The translations under genes were made by a program, and so were the position numbers. Of a stretch of 64,000 nt of DNA, positions 7,652 to 15,228 are shown one piece after another. The notes beneath the pieces are model-generated. The model did not search any database, had not been told where the DNA came from, and worked only from the letters and a program-made list of their open reading frames with translations. Source of the DNA: Seohaeicola_A nanhaiensis (GTDB taxonomy: Bacteria; Pseudomonadota; Alphaproteobacteria; Rhodobacterales; Rhodobacteraceae); assembly GCF_042654245.1 (NCBI RefSeq), contig NZ_JBHSGI010000033.1:62001-126000 (forward strand). The letters are read 5' to 3'. Numbering within the stretch: position 1 is the first letter of the stretch; every line of letters starts with the position of its first letter.

Positions 7652-8437
7652 ATGATCAAAAAAACTATTGCGGCCGGGATCGTGGCGCTTGGCGCTCTGA
7701 CCGGCACTTCGTCTCAGGCTGCGAACATCGACCTGGCGTTCATCATGGACTCGTCGGGCAGCGTTGGCTCGACCAACTACAATAACGCAATGGATTCTCT
7801 GGCGGCTGCCTTGAGCACCTACATCCCGGTCGGCGGAGCGAACACCTATCGTATCGGCGTGATCTCGTTCGCGTCCAACGCCCGTGTTGACGTGTTCAAG
7901 ACGATCAGCACCGCGCAGGACCTTACGGATGTGGTGAATGCGGTCGATAACGCGTCGTTCATCGGCACCAACACCGATTATGAAGAGGCCTTCGATCTTG
8001 TCCGCACGACCTTCGGTTCGCTGGGCGACTCGAGCATCGTCAACATGATGACCGATGGCGAGCCCTGCTGCGTCAGTACCGCAAATGCGGATGCAGTCAG
8101 CGCGCGGAACGATCTCAAGGCCGCCGGATGGGATTCGCTGAGCTTCGAGTCGATCGGAAGTGGTGCGGACAACACCTTCCTCGCCAGCCTCGGGTTCGAC
8201 ACCAATGGCGATGGTGCGACCATCATCGGTGACGCCGGTCTGATCACCAACCCGCTGGATGATGCCTTCGTGCTTCAGGTCTCGGGCTTTGGTTCGGCCT
8301 ATGATTCGGCGATCCAGCGCAAAGTGCAGAAGATCGTGGACCCGGATCCGATCCCGGTTCCGGCAGCCCTGCCGCTGCTGGCCGGTGGTCTGGCCATCTT
8401 CGGCTTTGTCGGCCGTCGCCGCCGTCAGGCTGCCTGA
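7652..8437 (+). CDS. Secreted VWA-domain protein with VPxPA-type C-terminal sorting tail
   Basis: 261 aa. The signal peptide MIKKTIAAGIVALGALTGTSSQA is followed by a von Willebrand A domain that starts ANIDLAFIMDSSGSVGS and contains the MIDAS Asp-x-Ser-x-Ser. A DGEP segment with a CC pair (TDGEPCCVS) supplies a later MIDAS-type Asp. The C-terminus reads PVPAALPLLAGGLAIFGFVG then RRRR: a proline-rich motif, a hydrophobic helix and a basic tail. This is the VPLPA/PEP-CTERM type of sorting signal used by exosortase-like systems in Rhodobacterales. The call of an exosortase substrate is inference, since no exosortase gene is in the window. Confidence 0.85.
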   Translation: MIKKTIAAGIVALGALTGTSSQAANIDLAFIMDSSGSVGSTNYNNAMDSLAAALSTYIPVGGANTYRIGVISFASNARVDVFKTISTAQDLTDVVNAVDNASFIGTNTDYEEAFDLVRTTFGSLGDSSIVNMMTDGEPCCVSTANADAVSARNDLKAAGWDSLSFESIGSGADNTFLASLGFDTNGDGATIIGDAGLITNPLDDAFVLQVSGFGSAYDSAIQRKVQKIVDPDPIPVPAALPLLAGGLAIFGFVGRRRRQAA

Positions 8438-8463
8438 CACTTACGGCCCTGCGAACAAGGAAA

Positions 8464-8491
8464 GGAGCCGCGGTTCGCGGCTCCTTTTTTT
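8464..8491. terminator. Terminator between the VWA gene and the convergent small gene
   Basis: Perfect 9-bp stem GGAGCCGCG (8464-8472) / CGCGGCTCC (8476-8484), GTT loop, followed by seven T residues on the plus strand. It ends 2 bp from the stop of the convergent minus-strand gene, so it may serve both; only the plus orientation has a proper T-tract. Confidence 0.88.
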
Positions 8492-8492
8492 G

Positions 8493-8831
8493 TCACTTCT
8501 TCTCTAGAACGATCAGCTGTTTTTTCTCGTTGATCCAGATCGCCTTGGCGCTTTGCACCTGTGACTGTGTCAGCTTGTCGTGGCTGTCCGGCGCGGTTTC
8601 GGGGACATCCGCCGCGTCGGTCCAGATCCAGGCGCCGCAGGGCATGCGTTCGCCGCAGGCGGCGCTGCCGGCTGCCTGAAAGACTTCGACAGGCGACCCC
8701 TGCGGGCAGAGCACCAGCGTGACCATGCCGTTGGTGCCGCGTTCTTCGCACTGGCTGTCCTGGGCCAGCGCGGCGCCGGTTGCGCAAATCGCCAGAGCGG
8801 CGACGGGGAGAATCCGTGTTGTCAATTTCAT
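8493..8831 (-). CDS. Small Cys-containing exported protein
   Basis: 112 aa, unknown. Signal peptide MKLTTRILPVAALAICATGAALAQ with an ALA-Q cleavage site. The mature chain of about 88 aa has four Cys (QCEERG, VLCPQG, AACGERMPCGAW), which could form two disulphides. The C-terminal half is soluble and mixed-charge. ATG at 8831 is preceded by a GGAGG ribosome-binding site (plus-strand CCTCC at 8841-8845). Convergent with the VWA gene. Confidence 0.65.
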   Translation of the reverse strand: MKLTTRILPVAALAICATGAALAQDSQCEERGTNGMVTLVLCPQGSPVEVFQAAGSAACGERMPCGAWIWTDAADVPETAPDSHDKLTQSQVQSAKAIWINEKKQLIVLEKK

Positions 8832-8914
8832 GAAATTACCTCCTACCCAATCTGACAGGCAGCCTAGCACCATCGGGGCTGTGCGCAAACGGACTCGGGC
8901 CGGAGGCGCGGGTG

Positions 8915-9619
8915 TCAGGCGAAGGCGGCGGTGAGGGCGATTTCGACCATGTCGCCGAAGGACTGTTCGCGCTGGTTGGAGGGCAGGGCCTCGCCCGTCA
9001 GGAGGTGGTCGGAGACCGTCAGCACCGCCAGCGCGCGCCGGCAGTGGCGGGCGGCGAGGGTGTAGAGCTCTGCCGCCTCCATCTCGACGCCGAGGATGCC
9101 ATGGCGGGTCATCTGTTCGTTCAGATCGGGGCGTTCGTCGTAGAAGGTGTCGGAGGAGTAGATGCCGCCGACGTGCAGCGGCGTTCCCTTCGCCTCGGCA
9201 GCCGTTACCGCGGCGCGCAGGAGCGACCAGTCGGCACAGGGGGCGAAGTGGAGTTCGCGGAACAGGCTGCTGGAGGGGGTGGCGACGGTGCTGGCGGTCA
9301 TCGCGAGGATGACGTCGCGGACCTTGACGCGTTCCTGCATCGCGCCGCAGGAGCCGATGCGGATGAGCGTCTGCGCGCCGTAGTCGCGGATGAGCTCGTT
9401 TGCGTAGATCGAGAGGGAGGGCATTCCCATGCCCGATCCCTGGATTGTCACCGGGTGGCCGTTCCACATGCCGGTATAGCCCAGCATTCCACGGACTTCG
9501 TTGACCAGCCGGGGGCTGGTCAGGAAGGTTTCGGCGGCCCAGCGGGCCCGGTAGGGATCGCCCGGCATGAGAACCGTTTCGGCGATGTCTTCCGGGCGCG
9601 CCCCGATGTGAATGGTCAT
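8915..9619 (-). CDS. deoD: Purine-nucleoside phosphorylase, DeoD type
   Basis: 234 aa, normal for hexameric DeoD. Cleaves purine (deoxy)nucleosides with phosphate to base plus (deoxy)ribose-1-phosphate in the cytoplasm. Motifs: TIHIGARPEDIAETVLMPGDPYRA with the phosphate-binding GDP-x-R, GSGMGMPSLSIYANEL, RIGSCGA, the nucleoside-site GVEMEAAELYTLA and catalytic Asp in VSDHL. The ATG at 9619 matches family N-termini; the longer frame upstream overlaps the H-NS gene. It begins 13 bp after the H-NS stop, so both are probably on one transcript. Confidence 0.95.
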   Translation of the reverse strand: MTIHIGARPEDIAETVLMPGDPYRARWAAETFLTSPRLVNEVRGMLGYTGMWNGHPVTIQGSGMGMPSLSIYANELIRDYGAQTLIRIGSCGAMQERVKVRDVILAMTASTVATPSSSLFRELHFAPCADWSLLRAAVTAAEAKGTPLHVGGIYSSDTFYDERPDLNEQMTRHGILGVEMEAAELYTLAARHCRRALAVLTVSDHLLTGEALPSNQREQSFGDMVEIALTAAFA

Positions 9620-9632
9620 TGCAAGACCGGCC

Positions 9633-9956
9633 TTAGATTTCCAACGTCGACAGATCGGTGCCTTTGGCGATCGCGTCGTGGATCCACTGAGGTTTTCGGC
9701 CCATGCCGGTCCAAGTTTGTTTGGGGTCTGCAGGATTACGGTATTTCGGGCTGGATTTCGCGCGGCGGTCGCGGGCATTGCCACGTTTGTTTCCTGCCAC
9801 GCCGAGTTCGCCCAGCGAAAAGCCGTATTTGGCGGCGGCTTCTTCAGCCGCTTTCAGCGCATCACGCCGCTCGCGCTCTTCAGCGGCGACCAGCTCTTTG
9901 TCGATGTCGTCGCGCAACTTCATCAGTTCCTTGCGCGACATACTCTGCAGATCCAT
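9633..9956 (-). CDS. H-NS family nucleoid-associated protein (HvrA/Spb-like)
   Basis: 107 aa. The N-terminal 45 residues form a charged coiled coil for oligomerisation (MSRKELMKLRDDIDKELVAA...). The C-terminal DNA-binding domain has the proteobacterial H-NS core YRNPADPKQTWTGMGRKPQW, close to HvrA of purple bacteria, which modulates photosynthesis and nitrogen-regulated genes. Binds AT-rich or curved DNA. Its own upstream region carries three phased T5 tracts, which invites autoregulation. Downstream deoD starts 13 bp after it. Confidence 0.92.
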   Translation of the reverse strand: MDLQSMSRKELMKLRDDIDKELVAAEERERRDALKAAEEAAAKYGFSLGELGVAGNKRGNARDRRAKSSPKYRNPADPKQTWTGMGRKPQWIHDAIAKGTDLSTLEI

Positions 9957-10024
9957 TCTTATTTTTCCCTTATTTCCCTATTTGACGTTGATTAGCGTCA
10001 GTTTGTGACCGACATTGTGCCATT

Positions 10025-10057
10025 AGCCGATTTTTAGCCGATTTTTAGCCGATTTTC
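10025..10057. repeat. Three tandem 11-bp AGCCGATTTTT repeats upstream of the H-NS gene
   Basis: AGCCGATTTTT occurs at 10025-10035 and 10036-10046, with a last-base variant at 10047-10057. The 11-bp period places each T5 tract about one helical turn from the next, the classic layout of intrinsically curved DNA. It lies 69-101 bp upstream of the minus-strand H-NS start. A nearby inverted repeat, TGACG-N8-CGTCA, is at 9983-10000. Confidence 0.85.
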
Positions 10058-10079
10058 ATGATCTAATTTGTGTCGGCTA

Positions 10080-12044
10080 TTACGCGGCGATTAATTCTTG
10101 GTTAACGAGCGCTACGATATCCATCATGATTGTGTTTAGCTCGAAATCCTTCGGTGTGTAGACCCTGGCGACTCCGAGACCGGCGAGTTTCCGCGCATCG
10201 TCTTCGGGGATGATTCCGCCCACGATCAAGGGGATATGCCCCAGACCGGCCGTTTTCATTTTTTCCAGAACATCTTCGACAAGCGGAACGTGGCTGCCCG
10301 AGAGAATGGAAAGTCCGACGACATGGGCGTTTTCTTCTTTTGCCTTGTTAACAATTTCATCGGGAGTCATGCGGATGCCGTCATAGGTAATGTCCATTCC
10401 GCAATCGCGCGCCCGGCTTGCAATCTGTTCGGCGCCGTTTGAATGACCGTCGAGCCCGGGTTTGCCGACCAGGAATTTCAGGCGACGGCCGAGTTTGTCG
10501 CTGACGGTATCCACGGCGGCGCGCAGGTCGTCCAGACCTTCGGTGCGGTTGGAGGGCGAGCCCGAGACACCGGTGGGGCCGCGATAGGTGCCGAAGGCCT
10601 GGCGCATCACCTCGGCCCATTCGCCGGTGGTGGCCCCGGCCTTTGCGGCGGCGATGGAGGGCGCCATCACGTTGGCGCCGCTGCGGGCGGCCTCGCGCAG
10701 GGCGGTCAGCGCCTTCTGTACGGCGTCATTGTCGCGGGTCGCGCGCCAGTCGGTCAGGCGGTCGATCTGGTCCTGTTCGACAGCCGGGTCGACGACCATG
10801 ATGCCGCCGTCGCCGGTCATCAGCGGCGAGGCTTCGGTCGTGGTGAACTTGTTGACGCCGACGACAGTGGTTTCGCCAGCCTCGATCCGGGAAAGGCGGT
10901 CGGAATTGCTCTCGACCAGGCGGGATTTCATGTATTCGATGGCCGAGACCGCGCCGCCCATGCTGTCGAGGTTCGCCAATTCCGAGCGCGCGCCTTCCTT
11001 CAATGCGGCGACTTTCGCGGCGACAACCGGGCTGCCGTCGAAGAGATCGCCGTATTCCAGCAGGTCGGTCTCGTAGGCGAGGATCTGCTGCATCCGCATC
11101 GACCATTGCTGATCCCAGGGGCGGGGCAGGCCCAGTGCCTCGTTCCAGGCGGGCAATTGCACAGCGCGGGCGCGGGCATTCTTCGAGAGCGTTACCGCGA
11201 GCATTTCCAGCAGGATGCGGTAGACGTTATTTTCGGGCTGCTGTTCGGTCAGGCCAAGGGAGTTGACCTGCACGCCGTAGCGGAAGCGGCGCATCTTTTC
11301 GTCGGCGATACCGTAGCGGGTTTCGCAGATCTCGTCCCAGAGTTCGACGAATGCGCGCATCTTGCACATCTCGGTGACGAAACGGATGCCCGCGTTGACG
11401 AAGAAGGAAATCCGGCCGACGAGCACCGGGAAATCCTGTTCCGGCACGCGGTCTTTCAGGGCGTCGAGCACGGCCTGGGCGGTGGCGAGGGCAAAGGCGA
11501 GTTCCTGTTCCGGCGTGGCGCCCGCCTCTTGCAGGTGATAGGAACAGACGTTCATCGGGTTCCATTTCGGAACGTTCGAATAGCAATATTCGGCCACGTC
11601 GGCGATCAGTTTCAGCGAGGGTTTCGGCGGGCAGATATAGGTGCCGCGGCTGAGGTATTCCTTGATGATGTCGTTCTGGACGGTGCCTTGCAGTTTCGTG
11701 ATGTCGGCGCCCTGTTCCTCGGCCACCGCTATATAGAGGGCCAGCAGCCAGGGCGCGGTGGCGTTGATCGTCATCGAGGTGTTCATCTGTTCGAGGGGAA
11801 TGTCCCTGAACAGGGTGCGCATGTCGCCGAGGTGCGAGACGGGCACGCCGACCTTGCCGACCTCGCCGCGGGCGAGGACATGGTCGCTGTCATAGCCGGT
11901 CTGGGTGGGCAGGTCGAAGGCCACCGAAAGCCCGGTCTGCCCCTTGGCGAGGTTGCTGCGGTAGAGGGCGTTCGAGGCCTGGGCGGTGGAATGCCCGGCG
12001 TAGGTGCGGATCAGCCAGGGTTTGTCCTTCTGGATCTCGGTCAT
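10080..12044 (-). CDS. ecm: Ethylmalonyl-CoA mutase
   Basis: 654 aa coenzyme-B12-dependent mutase that converts (2R)-ethylmalonyl-CoA to (2S)-methylsuccinyl-CoA in the ethylmalonyl-CoA pathway. The catalytic barrel opens KPWLIRTYAGHSTAQASNAL and GLSVAFDLPTQTGYDSDH, the Ecm/MeaA form. The C-terminal cobalamin domain has D532-G-H534-S-N-G537, with His534 as cobalt ligand, and the later GGIIPEDD. It differs from methylmalonyl-CoA mutase in length and N-terminus. With ccr 1.7 kb away, the assignment is firm. Regulation is discussed at the leader. Confidence 0.95.
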   Translation of the reverse strand: MTEIQKDKPWLIRTYAGHSTAQASNALYRSNLAKGQTGLSVAFDLPTQTGYDSDHVLARGEVGKVGVPVSHLGDMRTLFRDIPLEQMNTSMTINATAPWLLALYIAVAEEQGADITKLQGTVQNDIIKEYLSRGTYICPPKPSLKLIADVAEYCYSNVPKWNPMNVCSYHLQEAGATPEQELAFALATAQAVLDALKDRVPEQDFPVLVGRISFFVNAGIRFVTEMCKMRAFVELWDEICETRYGIADEKMRRFRYGVQVNSLGLTEQQPENNVYRILLEMLAVTLSKNARARAVQLPAWNEALGLPRPWDQQWSMRMQQILAYETDLLEYGDLFDGSPVVAAKVAALKEGARSELANLDSMGGAVSAIEYMKSRLVESNSDRLSRIEAGETTVVGVNKFTTTEASPLMTGDGGIMVVDPAVEQDQIDRLTDWRATRDNDAVQKALTALREAARSGANVMAPSIAAAKAGATTGEWAEVMRQAFGTYRGPTGVSGSPSNRTEGLDDLRAAVDTVSDKLGRRLKFLVGKPGLDGHSNGAEQIASRARDCGMDITYDGIRMTPDEIVNKAKEENAHVVGLSILSGSHVPLVEDVLEKMKTAGLGHIPLIVGGIIPEDDARKLAGLGVARVYTPKDFELNTIMMDIVALVNQELIAA

Positions 12045-12062
12045 CTGACGGCCTTTCGGTTG

Positions 12063-12115
12063 GGTAATAATATTGCGCTGAAAGCTTCTAAGCAGAAATG
12101 ATCTGTAAATGTCAA
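12063..12115 (-). promoter_or_regulatory. ecm leader: -35-like TTGACA and element shared with ccr
   Basis: On the minus strand TTGACA (plus 12110-12115) is followed 17-19 bp later by weak -10 matches (TTAGAA). Nearer the gene, plus-strand GGTAATAATATTGC at 12063-12076 matches 13 of 14 bases in the ccr leader (13637-13650). Either could be functional; the -10 is poor, so the promoter call is tentative. Confidence 0.4.
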
Positions 12116-12210
12116 TTCGCTGCGCTGCGGCATGGACCGTGCGCGGCGAAAGCGTTCACTGGGTGAGCGATAAAGGTTTACGACGCCTGTCGGCCTTGCA
12201 ACAAACGGAT

Positions 12211-13620
12211 ATGACCACGACCGTTGCCGTCCCTCTGTGGCTTTTCGTGCTGATCCTGCTTTTTGCGGGCGTCACCTTTGCTTCGCATTTCCTGTTTCCC
12301 TCGGTACGCTGGTTCTTCCGGCGGCGGCTGGAGCGGGTGGTGGCGCGGCTGAACCAGCGGCTGGAGCGGCCGATCCAGCCGTTCAAGCTGGCGCGGCGCT
12401 ATGACATGATCCAGCGGCTGTTCTACGATCCGCAGGTGATGCAGGCGGTGGCGGATCACGCGAAAGCCGAGGGCGTTCCCGAGAACGTGGCGGCGGAACT
12501 GGCGCGGGATTATGCGCGCGAGATCGTGCCGTCGTTCAGCGCCTCGGCCTATTTCGGGGTGGCGATCCGGCTGGCGCGGTTTCTGTCGAATGCGCTGTAC
12601 CGCGTCCGGCTGGGGCACTACGCGGACGAGGGGCTGAGCGGGATCGACCCGGACGCGACGGTGATCTTCGTGATGAACCACCGGTCGAACATGGATTACG
12701 TGCTGGTGACCTATCTCGCCGCCGAACGTTCGGCCCTGTCCTATGCGGTGGGGGAATGGGCGCAGGTCTGGCCGTTGTCGCGGCTGATCCGGGCAATGGG
12801 GGCCTATTTCATCCGGCGCAAGTCACGCAACGAGCTGTACCGGCGGGTGCTGGCGCGCTATGTGCAGCTGGCGACCGAGGCGGGGGTGACACAGGCGATG
12901 TTCCCCGAGGGCGGCCTGTCGCGGACCGGGGCGCTGATGGCGCCGAAGCTGGGGCTGCTGAAATACATCCTGGACGGCGTCGATCCGGCCCGGCGCGATG
13001 TGGTGTTCGTGCCGGTCGGGCTGAATTACGACCGGGTGCTGGAGGACAGGAACCTGATCGCCGCCGCGCGCGACCCGGCGCACCGGTTCGATGCGGGGCT
13101 GGGCGTGGTGGCCTGGAGCGCGCTGCGGCAGCTGTGGCTGCGGGTGACGGGGCGGTTTCACCGCTTCGGCTATGCCGCGGTGAGTTTCGGCGCGCCGCTG
13201 TCGCTGGCCAGGTTCCGGGCCGAGGCGGGGGTTGCGCCGGACGCGCTGGCGGCAGAGCTGATGCGGCGGATCGGGGCGATCGTGCCGGTGCTGCCGGTGC
13301 CGGTGGTGGCAGAGCTGCTGCTGCGGGAGGGGCCGCTGAACCGGGACGCGCTGGTTTCGGGGTTCACCGCGCTGACCGATGCGATGCCGGGCGCGCATGT
13401 GCATATCGCCCGCGACGACAATGCCTATGCCGTGGACTATGCGCTGCGGCTGCTGGCCGAACGGCGGCTGATCGTCGAGACGGAAGGGCGGTTTGCACCG
13501 GTGAGCGCGGAGCGGGCGGTGCTGGAGTTCTATGCCAATTCGATCCGGCATCTGCTGCCGGAAAGCGAAGCGCATCTTTCTGCGCCTGCGAAGGAAATTT
13601 CTGCAACTGCTGGGTCATAA
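12211..13620 (+). CDS. PlsB/PlsC-type glycerolipid acyltransferase
   Basis: 469 aa. An N-terminal membrane helix (residues about 8-29) precedes an acyltransferase domain with the HX4D catalytic motif H157-RSNM-D162, the block YFIRRKSRN, and FPEGGLSRTG (231 onward), where the acyl-acceptor phosphate binds. The C-terminal 170 residues resemble the extra domain of glycerol-3-phosphate acyltransferases more than short PlsC proteins, so sn-1 glycerol-3-phosphate acylation is the likely reaction. The start at 12211 is chosen because it precedes the membrane helix; the frame is open upstream. It lies between ecm (divergent) and ccr. Confidence 0.82.
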   Translation: MTTTVAVPLWLFVLILLFAGVTFASHFLFPSVRWFFRRRLERVVARLNQRLERPIQPFKLARRYDMIQRLFYDPQVMQAVADHAKAEGVPENVAAELARDYAREIVPSFSASAYFGVAIRLARFLSNALYRVRLGHYADEGLSGIDPDATVIFVMNHRSNMDYVLVTYLAAERSALSYAVGEWAQVWPLSRLIRAMGAYFIRRKSRNELYRRVLARYVQLATEAGVTQAMFPEGGLSRTGALMAPKLGLLKYILDGVDPARRDVVFVPVGLNYDRVLEDRNLIAAARDPAHRFDAGLGVVAWSALRQLWLRVTGRFHRFGYAAVSFGAPLSLARFRAEAGVAPDALAAELMRRIGAIVPVLPVPVVAELLLREGPLNRDALVSGFTALTDAMPGAHVHIARDDNAYAVDYALRLLAERRLIVETEGRFAPVSAERAVLEFYANSIRHLLPESEAHLSAPAKEISATAGS

Positions 13621-13636
13621 AGTTTCAAGATCGCAC

Positions 13637-13665
13637 GGTCATAATATTGCAATGTTGCGCGCAAC
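13637..13665 (+). promoter_or_regulatory. Candidate regulator site upstream of ccr
   Basis: GGTCATAATATTGC (13637-13650) nearly repeats the ecm leader element. It runs into TTGCAA (13647-13652) and the perfect 12-bp palindrome GTTGCGCGCAAC (13654-13665). TTTGCAAA-like sites are bound by RamB/PccR/ScfR-type regulators, and RamB-type control of ccr is known in a related genus; whether this site is of that type is inference. Confidence 0.4.
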
Positions 13666-13732
13666 CTCGTATCTCGGGCGAAACGCCGGCTGATTCTGCA
13701 GCGCGGCACCACAGCAATGGCAAGGAGGCCGC

Positions 13733-15019
13733 ATGGCTTTGGACACGCATCCCGACATCGCGCCCTACGAGGCACCGGAGAAAGACCTGTACGAGATGGG
13801 AGAGATCCCGCCGCTGGGCTTTGTGCCGAAACAGATGTACGCCTGGGCGATCCGCAAGGAGCGGCATGGCGAGCCGGACACCGCCATGGTGCAGGAAGTC
13901 GTGGACGTGCCGACGCTGGACAGCAACGAGGTGCTGATCCTGGTGATGGCGGCGGGCGTGAACTATAACGGCGTCTGGGCTGCGCTTGGCAAGCCGATCA
14001 GCCCCTTCGATGGCCACAAGCAGCCCTATCACATCGCCGGCTCCGATGCCTCGGGCATCGTCTGGGCGGTGGGCGACAAGGTGAAGCGCTGGAAGGTGGG
14101 CGACGAGGTGGTCGTGCACTGCAACCAGGACGACGGCGACGACGAGGAATGCAACGGCGGCGATCCGATGTATTCGCCGAGCCAGCGCATCTGGGGATAC
14201 GAGACGCCGGACGGATCCTTTGCCCAGTTCACGCGGGTACAAAGCCAGCAGCTGATGCCGCGGCCCAAGCACCTGACCTGGGAGGAATCGGCCTGCTATA
14301 CGCTGACGCTGGCGACCGCCTACCGGATGCTGTTCGGCCATCCGCCGCATGACCTGCAGCCGGGCCAGAACGTGCTGGTATGGGGTGCCTCGGGCGGTCT
14401 GGGGTCCTATGCGATCCAGTTGATCAACACGGCGGGGGCGAATGCCATCGGCGTGATCAGCGACGAGAGCAAGCGGCAGTTCGTGCTGGATCTGGGCGCC
14501 AAGGGCGTGATCAACCGGAAGGACTTCAAGTGCTGGGGCCAGCTGCCCACGGTCAATACGCCGGAATACAACGAGTGGCTGAAAGAGGCGCGCAAGTTCG
14601 GCAAGGCGATCTGGGAGATCACCGGCAAGGGCGTCTCGGTCGACATGGTGTTCGAGCATCCCGGCGAGGCGACCTTCCCGGTGTCGTCGCTGGTGGTGAA
14701 GAAGGGCGGCATGGTGGTGATCTGCGCGGGGACAAGCGGATTCAACTGCACCTTCGACGTCCGTTACATGTGGATGCACCAGAAGCGCCTGCAGGGCAGC
14801 CATTTCGCGCACCTCAAGCAGGCCAGCGCGGCGAACAAGCTGATGGTCGAGCGGCGGCTGGATCCCTGCATGTCGGAGGTCTTTACCTGGGCCGACCTGC
14901 CGCAGGCGCATATGAAGATGCTGAAGAACGAGCACAAGCCCGGCAACATGTCGGTGCTGGTGCAGGCCCCGACCACGGGGCTGCGCACGCTGGAAGAGGC
15001 GCTCGACATGCGCCGCTGA
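13733..15019 (+). CDS. ccr: Crotonyl-CoA carboxylase/reductase
   Basis: 428 aa. Reductively carboxylates crotonyl-CoA with NADPH and CO2 to (2S)-ethylmalonyl-CoA, the committed step of the ethylmalonyl-CoA pathway for acetate-type carbon. Medium-chain dehydrogenase fold: substrate part with MAAGVNYNGVWAALGKP, then the nucleotide-binding part with GASGGLGSYAIQL. The Ccr-specific stretches VHCNQDDGDDEECNGGDPM, WGYETPDGSFAQF and GSHFAHLKQA are all present, which separates it from simple quinone reductases. Strong ribosome-binding site (AAGGAGG). Ends before a terminator. Confidence 0.97.
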   Translation: MALDTHPDIAPYEAPEKDLYEMGEIPPLGFVPKQMYAWAIRKERHGEPDTAMVQEVVDVPTLDSNEVLILVMAAGVNYNGVWAALGKPISPFDGHKQPYHIAGSDASGIVWAVGDKVKRWKVGDEVVVHCNQDDGDDEECNGGDPMYSPSQRIWGYETPDGSFAQFTRVQSQQLMPRPKHLTWEESACYTLTLATAYRMLFGHPPHDLQPGQNVLVWGASGGLGSYAIQLINTAGANAIGVISDESKRQFVLDLGAKGVINRKDFKCWGQLPTVNTPEYNEWLKEARKFGKAIWEITGKGVSVDMVFEHPGEATFPVSSLVVKKGGMVVICAGTSGFNCTFDVRYMWMHQKRLQGSHFAHLKQASAANKLMVERRLDPCMSEVFTWADLPQAHMKMLKNEHKPGNMSVLVQAPTTGLRTLEEALDMRR

Positions 15020-15042
15020 GGCGCGAGCTGACCTGAAAGCGG

Positions 15043-15082
15043 AACCCGCGAATCGCCTGGCCGGTTCGCGGGTTTCTTCTTT
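15043..15082 (+). terminator. Rho-independent terminator after ccr
   Basis: Perfect 10-bp stem AACCCGCGAA (15043-15052) / TTCGCGGGTT (15065-15074) around a 12-nt loop, followed by TCTTCTTTTC. Ends the ccr transcript. Confidence 0.82.
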
Positions 15083-15191
15083 TCTGGGACAGGCGACGGG
15101 TTATCAGACACTTGGTCTGGCGGGCCTCGCCATTTCTGGGGAAGTGAAAGCAGCGAATATTTACGCGGTTTCGGGCGTGTTATCGTTTTAC

Positions 15192-15206
15192 TTAACGACT
15201 TGTTAA
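15192..15206. promoter_or_regulatory. Perfect CtrA-type box TTAA-N7-TTAA upstream of the quorum-sensing operon
   Basis: TTAACGACTTGTTAA matches the full alphaproteobacterial CtrA consensus TTAA-N7-TTAA and is also an inverted repeat (TTAAC-N5-GTTAA). It ends 22 bp before the first ATG of the small ORF-luxR-luxI unit, next to the ribosome-binding site, so it overlaps the likely transcription start. CtrA control of quorum sensing and motility is known in roseobacters; here it is a sequence prediction. Confidence 0.6.
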
Positions 15207-15228
15207 TCCTTTCCGGGAGATTTTGGCC

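Noticed and set aside
12109..12210. Longer N-terminus of the acyltransferase starting at 12109
   Set aside because: The extra residues lie in the ecm promoter region, include the -35 candidate and do not resemble family N-termini.
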